Positions 20,063-28,100 of a stretch of 36,734 bases of DNA are shown here, in pieces. The stretch spans positions 1 through 36,734 of the forward strand of contig JAUCBJ010006122.1 in NCBI GenBank assembly GCA_032718475.1, in the 5' to 3' direction. The DNA is from Nemertoderma westbladi (lineage: Eukaryota; Xenacoelomorpha; Nemertodermatida; Nemertodermatidae). The first letter of the stretch is position 1. The number at the start of each line of letters is the position of its first letter. Both the position numbers and the translations under genes were made by a program. The notes beneath the pieces are model-generated. The model did not search any database. It saw only the letters and a list, made by a program, of their open reading frames with translations, and was not told the DNA's origin.

Positions 20063-21180
20063 AGTGTCCCACCTACTGTATGTCGTTATGTTCAACTTGT
20101 ATTTGTGTTTGTAATTTATTATAGATTAACTTGTGTTTTCGTTTATGTTATCTAATGGTTATTATAGAAATATCATTGAAAACTTAAATTATAGTTATTG
20201 TACTAAAAATGTAATTATATTCCCTGTTAAATAATGTAAGTTTCATTATTTTATTATTAAGATTGATTTAATTTACAGCTCAGCGGCACAGTGGTAAAGT
20301 AAATCGACAATCTCTAGTATCTAACTTGGCGAACCACCCAATGGGTTATTTAGTATGTAATATTACGTCACACATTACAAGTCACCATTCTTAAATTGTT
20401 ACTTTTACGCTCGAATGAACACCAAAACCTCTCCACCATCTTTATTAATCTCGAAGTAAATAAAATCCCTCGAGAATAGTGAAAAAAAGTTCTATGTAAT
20501 TTATTAAGGTCCCCAAGTAATTTATTATTCACTTCTGTTCTATTTTTAATGTTTATTGAAAACGTTTTCCATAGTAGGTCATGCTTTTTCTGTTCCGTTA
20601 GTCTGTAAATAATGTTTTTTCTACATTTATTTGTTTTTTAAAACACTGCTCAAAGATACCTAAATAATAACTAACAATTTTATTTGTGACAAAATTGTCA
20701 TAAGCTTACTGTTTACGATGGGGGTTTACCCCCAGTCTTTTTTCATTAGATTTTTTTTATAATTGGTTTTCCGATGTAAAATTTTATGGTGATTCCAAAT
20801 CTGAAATCAGTTTTTCGACAAGTTGTTTTGTTCTCGAGTTATGGAATTTTTTGTCATTTTCACCCAAAATTTGAAAATTGTTATTAATTTTGGTGCACCA
20901 CCAGATTTGACACCAAAAAAGACCATCAAACACCCACAAATGTCGAAATATTTTACCATTTTCGGAATCAGCACCGAAAATTAACCTATATAGGTATCAA
21001 AACCGCAAAAGAAGATCAATTTTGAAAATTTTTCACTTTTTAGATGCATGTTTGATCAGTTGTAATCAGGAGGAAATTTAAATGTCATTTTTCTATCGAA
21101 TTGTTCTAAAAATGTTTAAGAAGATTTGATGACGATGCATCCATTTTAACATAAAATTTTTGGTTCAGATGGAAAATGTA
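20063..21180. other. Non-coding stretch, no gene seen
   Basis: AT-rich. 20288-20330 has an A-box-like CACAGTGGTAAAG, but no B box follows. The 20700-21170 part is unique-looking sequence. No conserved frame. Confidence 0.5.
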
Positions 21181-21309
21181 ATCGAGTTACATGGAATCGA
21201 GTTACATGGAATCGAGTTACATGGTATTGAGTTACATGGTATTGAGTTACATGGTATTGAGTTACATGGAATCGAATTACATGGTATTGAGTTACATGGT
21301 ATTGAGTTA
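21181..21309. repeat. 15-bp minisatellite, left part
   Basis: About 8.6 units of GAGTTACATGGTATT with the variant GAGTTACATGGAATC. Because 15 is a multiple of three, all frames stay open and give a five-residue repeat (IELHG). It is the same array as 22665-22855, split by LINE D. Confidence 0.93.
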
Positions 21310-22664
21310 ATAATTATAATAATAATAATAATTTATTTATAACGCGCCTTTTAAGGGCAATAAATCAACGTACGTACGTACGCGTACACAATTAGTTAAT
21401 TACTACATAATGACATTACAATCAATAATTGTATACTTTAAATCGTTTAAAATCAACAATGTTTAAAAATTACGGTATGTACTAATTAAAAAATATATAA
21501 TGAACACACAAAAGTCATGATTTGATAATTACAATATTAAGTAAAAAGTTATTTATTACACTGTGCAGATATCTCATTAAAACAAAGCTCAATAAAAAGA
21601 TAAATGAATGGGGGGTCCGGTCCATTCAGGGTTGCAAGTATTGGATTCAATTAAAATATATTTGCCTAGTGACCGTATTCTAACGAAAAGTAGTGTGTTT
21701 TCAGCCGCGACTTAAACAATTCCACGGTGTGTGCACTGCGGACCGAATAAGGGAGAGCGTTCCATAAACGGAGTCCGGCAACTGAGAATGCCCGCCTCCC
21801 GTAACTTTCTAGCCGATAACGAGGCGCAACCAGAGTTAGTTCATCATCACCTGAACGCAGAGAACGATGAGGAATGTACAGGGTCAGCAAATTCTTTAAA
21901 TAGCTCGGAGCGTAGCCATTGATACACTTATATACTATAAGTACAATCTTAAAGTCAATGCGTCGCAATACAGGCAACCAGTGGAGATATTTGAGCACAG
22001 GTTTAATATGTTCTCGTTTCTTTGTGCCTGTTAGTAGGCGCGCCGCAGAGTTCTGGACATATTGTAGTTTGTTAATATATTTGTCTGGCAATCCATAATA
22101 TAACGAATTGTTATTGTCTAAAGAGCTGGTGATAAATGCGTGGATTAGCGTTTCGAGGTCATGTTTTGCTAAACACCGCCGTATTTTTGATAGATTTCGG
22201 ATGTGGAAAAACGCACTGCGAACAGTTAGAGATATTTGTTCTCTGTCGAGATATATTGCGGGCATCGGTGCTGCAACCCACCACGTCGTTACCAATACGT
22301 ATTTGTGGGTTGTCAACTGATGTGCCAAATCGCGACTGCAGTAGCAGCACTTCGGTTTTCGCGGAGTTCATCTTGAGCATATATGTGTACATCCATTTCT
22401 GAATATCATTTAGGCAATCTTCAGTCACCTGAACTGCTGAATCAATATTTACAGATTTGAAACTGATATATATTTGAGTATCATCAGCATATAGATGGTA
22501 TGATAAACCATGCTTTTTTATTACAGCAGATAAAGAGCGTGTATAAATTGTAAATAGTAGCGGCCCGAGCACAGAACCTTGTGGCAATCCATACTTTAGG
22601 TCTCTGTATGTAGAATAATGACTACCAACACGAACTTGCTGTTTACGATCAGACAAATATTTTT
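21310..22664 (-). mobile_element. LINE D: 5'-truncated CR1/L2-like retrotransposon inside the minisatellite
   Basis: On the minus strand the frames begin with SDRKQQVRVG, LKYGLPQGSVLGPLLFTIY and a catalytic YADDTQIYISF (about 22450-22510), then a shift into LQYVQNSAARLLTGTKKREH, YLHWLPVLRRIDFKI and RLWNALPYSVRS, ending at 21666. The 3' UTR ends in (ATT)n at 21310-21335, next to GGCGCGTTATAAA as is usual for the clade. There is a frame change near 22250-22330. Both ends abut units of the 15-bp repeat, so insertion into the array explains the layout. Confidence 0.88.
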
Positions 22665-22855
22665 GTTACATGGTATTGTTACATGGTATTGAGTTACATG
22701 GTATTGAGTTACATGGTATTGAGTTACATGGTATTGAGTTACATGGTATTGAGTTACATGGTATTGAGTTACATGGTATTGAGTTACATGGTATTGAGTT
22801 ACATGGTATTGAGTTACATGGTATTGAGTTACATGGAATCGAGTTACATGGTATT
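22665..22855. repeat. 15-bp minisatellite, right part
   Basis: About 12.7 units of the same GAGTTACATGGTATT repeat in the same orientation as 21181-21309. It is more homogeneous than the left part. Long open frames on both strands (IELHG and IPCNS repeats) are consequences of the 15-bp period. Confidence 0.93.
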
Positions 22856-23331
22856 TCGCAAAGAGCAAATATTGGAAGATGATCAGATATGTTTGTAAAA
22901 TATTTAATGTGACAAGTTAATACAAGTTGGTCTCGACCAGTGTTTAATGACGAATAATAATACATGTACATAAGGGTAATATAATTCCATATGTCGTAAC
23001 TCGTAACGTAATACTTATAAATAAATAAAATTATAAATAAAAAATATTTTGTACGTAACAATACACACCGTAATATTTCCATAATTCAATTAAACATTAT
23101 ACGAAAACATTCGAAAAGTAACATTGCCAAATAATAAAACAAATACACCACAAAATGTTTCTACATCACATTCGGACGGCACCTTAACCGACTACAACGC
23201 AGCCATAAATGCCCATCTAATAAACCAGGTTAAGTAACTTCACTGCCAAAAAGTAACCAAATGATTTGAAATTGTAACTTATTGACTGAAAAATACGACA
23301 TAAAATGTTTGCGAATTCTTTTCGCCGAGAC
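22856..23331. other. Non-coding stretch, no gene seen
   Basis: AT-rich sequence between the minisatellite and SINE copy 2. No conserved frame or structure recognised. Confidence 0.5.
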
Positions 23332-23343
23332 GTTAATCTCATT

Positions 23344-23643
23344 AAGCAGCAGCTTGATCTAGAGGTGACATTACTGTGCTTCCGATTAGGGAGCCCGGGT
23401 TCGATCCCTAGATGGGGCAGCACTGTTTGGGCACAGTGCTTTAAATGCTGCAGCCTAGCCCAACCCTGGCTTTCATCCTTCAGTGGTCGAAACAGAGTGG
23501 AAGGGTTTACTGCGTGGAAGATCACCCATGGTGGTGAACAGGCATTCCTTTAGGAAACAGAGTGGAGGGGTTTACTGTGGAAGATCACCCATGGTGGTGA
23601 ACAGGCATTCCTTGGCTTAACGAGTCTAAAAGATTCTCCCATA
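23344..23643 (+). mobile_element. tRNA-derived SINE, copy 2, with internal duplication
   Basis: Same family as 5545-5816. The A-box region is TTGATCTAGAGGTGACATT and the B box GGGTTCGATCCC is canonical; the body contains GTGCTTTAAATGCTGCAGCC and CCCAACCCTGGCTTTCATCC. A 12-bp target duplication GTTAATCTCATT is at 23332-23343 and 23644-23655. Unlike copy 1, its 3' part is duplicated in tandem: AAACAGAGTGGAAGGGTTTA through ACAGGCATTCCTT occurs twice (about 23490-23610). Confidence 0.88.
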
Positions 23644-23655
23644 GTTAATCTCATT

Positions 23656-23989
23656 TATAATCAGGAATCAACTAGAGTTTTCATTACTTAAATCAGTTGA
23701 ACCCCATAATTCCATTTTAATAACTCAACGATCCTCAATATTAAATTAATTAAAAACATAATTTGTTCGTTCAGTATTGCATAATCGAATTTATACACAC
23801 AGAAGTTCGTAAAATAATAAAAAGCTAAATATTATAAAGTATTAATTATTAAGATGCTATTCACTGCAATTTTCAAAGGAAATATAATTAAAACGCTACA
23901 ATTAGCACCTCGGAGTCAAAACGAAATAAGTAAAACGCGAATTTTACAATTTAAAAAGACTAGATTGCGTTTTGCAAAAGTAAAACTAA
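23656..23989. other. AT-rich flank downstream of CLCN7
   Basis: Lies beyond the CLCN7 polyadenylation signal. Nothing recognisable. Confidence 0.5.
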
Positions 23990-23995
23990 TTTATT
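23990..23995 (-). promoter_or_regulatory. Candidate CLCN7 polyadenylation signal
   Basis: TTTATT on the plus strand is AATAAA on the minus strand, 51 bases after the CLCN7 stop codon at 24046-24048. Confidence 0.55.
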
Positions 23996-24045
23996 AAAAC
24001 GGTAGTGTTTTAGCACGTCGGATGGAATATCTGAATCTTACGAGA

Positions 24046-25178
24046 TTAGTTGCGGGAAATTCCCAGTTCGTGAACTCCTATAGAACCGCCTTGTTGCCAA
24101 ACGCGAAATTTAGCGACGTCTTTCCGAGTAATGATACCCTGGACGAGGTGGGAATGATCGGTGACAACCAAATGTCGCAACCCGAGCGCTCGGAACAATC
24201 GGAATATCCGAGGGAGACTCGCGTCGGTGGTGACCGAGTACGGCGAGGGATTCATGTAAGAGACGAGGTCCACCGTGCAGTCCAACTCGGAAGGCTCCAA
24301 CTCGATTTGTTGCACAGTCGGAAAGCGGGGGTAATCGTCCCGGAAGGAAGCCAGCGTGAGTCGACGCCGTCTACGGAGCCCCGCCATGTGTTCCGTCTCG
24401 CGGAACGCCTTGCGCTGCAGCAGAACGACGAGTTGAGTTCGGAGTATCAGACCGCGAAGGTTTCCTCCCCGTGGGTCCGCCTCCTCCCTCCCCGCACGCC
24501 GCCCGGGGCCCCCCTCCCTCCCCGCGAACGCCCCCCCTCGCACCACCACCGTCTCCACCACCGGGAACCCGTTGTGCAGACACCCCGGCGCCTTCAGCAC
24601 CTCCACTATTCGTCGTACCTTCTCCACGCAGTTGAGCGTAGTCACGGGGCTGGTCATTATCTCGGTGGCGTAGACGTTGGAGCTGAGCGGCGGCGGGTTC
24701 CAGTTGAGGAAGGGGACCCCCTGCAGCTGGATGTGCGTGTCGTAGAGACCCTCGTTAAAGAAGTCGCCCACGAACTTGGCCGTGATGAGGACTATCATTA
24801 ACGGCATACCGTAGGTCGTGTCCCCGGTCGCCTCCAGTAGGATGACGGTGAGACTGATAGTCATGCGGACGACGCCCCCCAGCTGGGCGGCCGCGCCCAG
24901 TAGCGCGTACTTACCGGGCGCGGCCCATAGCTGCCCAGGGAATGCCGCGCCCCAACCGATGCCCACGAGGCGCCCCCAAGCGGCCCCGGTCAGTAACGCG
25001 GGGATGAAGAGCCCGCTGGGGACGCTGAGCCCGTAGGTCCAGCAGGATAGGAGGAAGTAGACGAGGAAGAAGTAGACCAAGGTGGTGGTAGCGAAGGAGT
25101 CCGCCTGGTCGTGGAACAGAGACTTTACGCTCTGCTCCGGGGTCTGGAAGAATATAGAAGCCATACTCGAATATTCCC
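24046..25178 (-). CDS. CLCN7: CLCN7 exon 3 (last coding exon)
   Basis: Encodes residues 413-789: [73 protein letters not shown], then the two CBS domains with [38 protein letters not shown] and [11 protein letters not shown]. Acceptor TTCTGTTCAG ends at 25179; stop TAA at 24048-24046. One 1.1-kb exon covers what vertebrates split over many. An approximately 31-residue Arg/Gly-rich stretch at 622-652 is longer than the corresponding human segment and very GC-rich at DNA level (24469-24563). Confidence 0.95.
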
Positions 25179-28100
25179 CTGAACAGAAAATAAATGTAGT
25201 TAGTTATAATGGTCGAGGTTGCACTCTGTAAGCTGAACTCTGTAATCGATATGATATGTAATTAATGGACCGAAATAGTTAACGCTACCGAATGAGGTAT
25301 GTTAGTCCGAATGTATAGCGCTGGTTCGACCCCCGGTGACGGCTTCATTTTCCAATTTCAGGACAAAAATCCTATTATAATATCGTAATCACATCAGCCC
25401 AAGCCCATTTTAATTTAATTATTAATTATATATCAATATTTAAATATACTAAATTAAATTATAACAAATACACCATTATAAACAAATCTGATGGATTGTT
25501 GGTTGGCTATTTTATTGCTTTAATATTATTACCTCCAAAGAGATTGCAATCAGACTCATTAAATCAGTTCAATTCGCCCACACGGTTTATATTCGAGCAA
25601 AAAATCGTGTCATCATATTGCAATAAATAAATTATATTATAAATTTCAAGTTAATAATAATAATTATATTATTAAAATTAGGTACCGGTAAGTCAAAGAG
25701 GTAGAACTATCACTCAATGTACATTACTTTTAGCCATTGTAAATCCTCATCTCCCTCCATCTAAAAATTTCTCCAGATATAATAGAGTAATTAAAAAGGT
25801 AAGTATATACTATTATACTTCCCTTACAAAAAGGACACCATAGCTACTACAGTAGCTTAGATTAGGTTGCTGGCTGGTAACTGAGTTTTTGAACACGTAA
25901 TTCTCACTCATTAGTTTGATAAATTTATATAACGAAAAACAAACTGACACAGTAATATACATCTGAATCTATTCTTTAACCCGCTATCCCGATTAAGAAC
26001 CATCTCCATACATACTTTTAGTATGCAGCTGTGCAGTGCAGTGGACAGCACATTAAAGTCACTCGTTCAATCAGAAACTTCCAACGAATGGCCCGCCATT
26101 ATTTATTTACATTCGGTTGGATATCATTGGAGATTTGTTATCAAAACTACATTTTATTTGATAAAGGCTTGTTTTCTCACTAATATTTTAAAAATTGAGT
26201 TAATTAATCTAACTTTTTTTCACTAATTTCCAGAAAATTAGTTCAAAAAGTATTTTCTTAACTTATTTTTTTCGAAAATTAGATAAATAAAGTCTTTTTT
26301 TAACTAATTTTTTTCCAAATAAAACAATTTATTCGATATAAAAACGTAACGGAAAACACTATCTTCCACTCATTTTCGTCAGCAAAATTCAGATCTTCTG
26401 CCCTCGTGTGTTGAGTTTTCCACTTATTATCCAGCATTATAACACTCAATTCGCTCGTGCTAAAAACCTGCCAACTCTTGTAAAACTCAACCACTCGGAC
26501 AGAATAGTTGAATTTCGCTAAATTGAAAATGAGTGAAAAAAGCGGTGTTTCCGCTTACTTTTATTTATCGAATAATAGTCATTTTTCTGAGATTTTTTCA
26601 GCAGCACACTTTATACTTCACCATGCAAGGAAATGGTTTGACTTTACTGAAGGTGAAATTTACAAAATCAAAACATTTTTAATCAGCTTTCTGTTATGGT
26701 TACCAGGTTTGTTACCAAATTAAACTCATAGACATAGCTCTACAATTAGTTATAACAGCTATCAACAGGAACAAAGAAACTAACATGCAATGTGCTCGAG
26801 ATACTATTTTACAAAACAAACTTGTTGATTTGTTGGTTCTAGTGTTAATATTACCAAAGAGATTGCAATCAGACTCATTAAATCAGTTCAATTCGCCCAC
26901 ACGGTTTATATTCGAGCAAAATATCGTGTCATCATATTGCAATTTAATTTAAACTTAATAACTATTTACATACTTGTGTGTAAAGTAGCATATTACAGTG
27001 TGATGATCCCAGTGGCTTTGTTACACGAACGAACGTTAGTGAGTGAGTGAAAATAAAGCCACGAGGATCAGAACACTGTAAAGTACTTTGCAACAAGTAT
27101 GTATGTAGTTTTATTCCAAAATTGTAACATTACGAAATGATTGTGTATATTATAAGTGATAGAAACTGCACAAATTAAATTAGTTGCTGTATAAATAAAT
27201 GTAAAAATGACATAAATTATGTTATAAATAAGTTAGCTTATTGTATATATACAATAAGCTAACTTATTTATAACATAATTTATGTCACACAATTATTAAA
27301 CACATATATGTGTTTAACATCCATAGATTGTATAAATTATAAGTAATTAAACAGGACTAAGGATGATCCAACTCTATAGCAAATTGCCTCCGTGGTGTAG
27401 TGGTTAGCATACCTGAACGTTTATCGGGAGACGCGGGTTCGATCCCCGCTGGTGGCGAATTCATTTTTTCCGCTCCATTTGCTATAGAGTTGGATCATCC
27501 TTAGTCCTGTTTAATTACTTATAATTTAAGTTAGCTTATATTTATGGTGGCGTTTGGAGCCATCTTACTAATATAGCTACTGGTTATTAATAACTATACC
27601 CCGTCTACCGGTAGGTAATGCAGTAGGCCTATCTGGATGTTAGGAAAATTTCCACCTATTGTTTACGCGGTAACCAATGACAGCGTTAAGTAATATCCAC
27701 TAGGGGGACATTACTTAACGCCGTCATGGTTACCACGTAAACAATAACATAAAATACAATATTAATTGTACAGGCCAATACAATGCTGTAATGTCCTCTA
27801 AAGTTGTAAAGTGCTAAATAACAACTCGGTGTTAATGCTAACGGCGTTAAGTAATGTTACAATTTTGGAATAAATACTATTTACTTCATTATTTATAATC
27901 TAGCACTTAATGAGATTACAATGCGTTATATTTTAATATCCGAGGGTCTTTTTCCAATTAAGAAAAAGATGCAACCAGGAATAATAATGATGCAATGATT
28001 ACGAGTCTGTTTTTGAAATAATTACTAAAACTACCGGTACTCTAACTCTATTCATTATAGTTGAGATATTAAACTTTATAACCTGAAACAAAGGCACATC

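Larger units (their letters stand above)
27110..27874. repeat. Composite nested inverted-repeat region
   Basis: Outer arms TTTATTCCAAAATTGTAACA... at 27110-27133 and its exact complement at 27851-27874 (24 bp) enclose three further palindromes: 27209-27286, 27333-27528 (with the tRNA-like gene) and 27658-27745. GCGTTAAGTAAT recurs at 27683-27694 and 27845-27855, suggesting shared ancestry of parts. Confidence 0.7.

Noticed and set aside
20288-20335. A-box-like CACAGTGGTAAAG suggesting a SINE or tRNA
   Set aside because: No B box follows and no cloverleaf can be drawn.
21160-22898. Open frames with IELHG or IPCNS pentapeptide repeats
   Set aside because: The 15-bp repeat length keeps all frames open on both strands, with no other coding sign.
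24022-24801. 259-codon plus-strand open frame over CLCN7 exon 3
   Set aside because: Shadow of the GC-rich antisense coding exon; the minus-strand product is an unmistakable ClC-7.
25310-25350. B-box-like GGTTCGACCCC in CLCN7 intron 2
   Set aside because: No paired T stem of the right form and no upstream A box at the usual distance.
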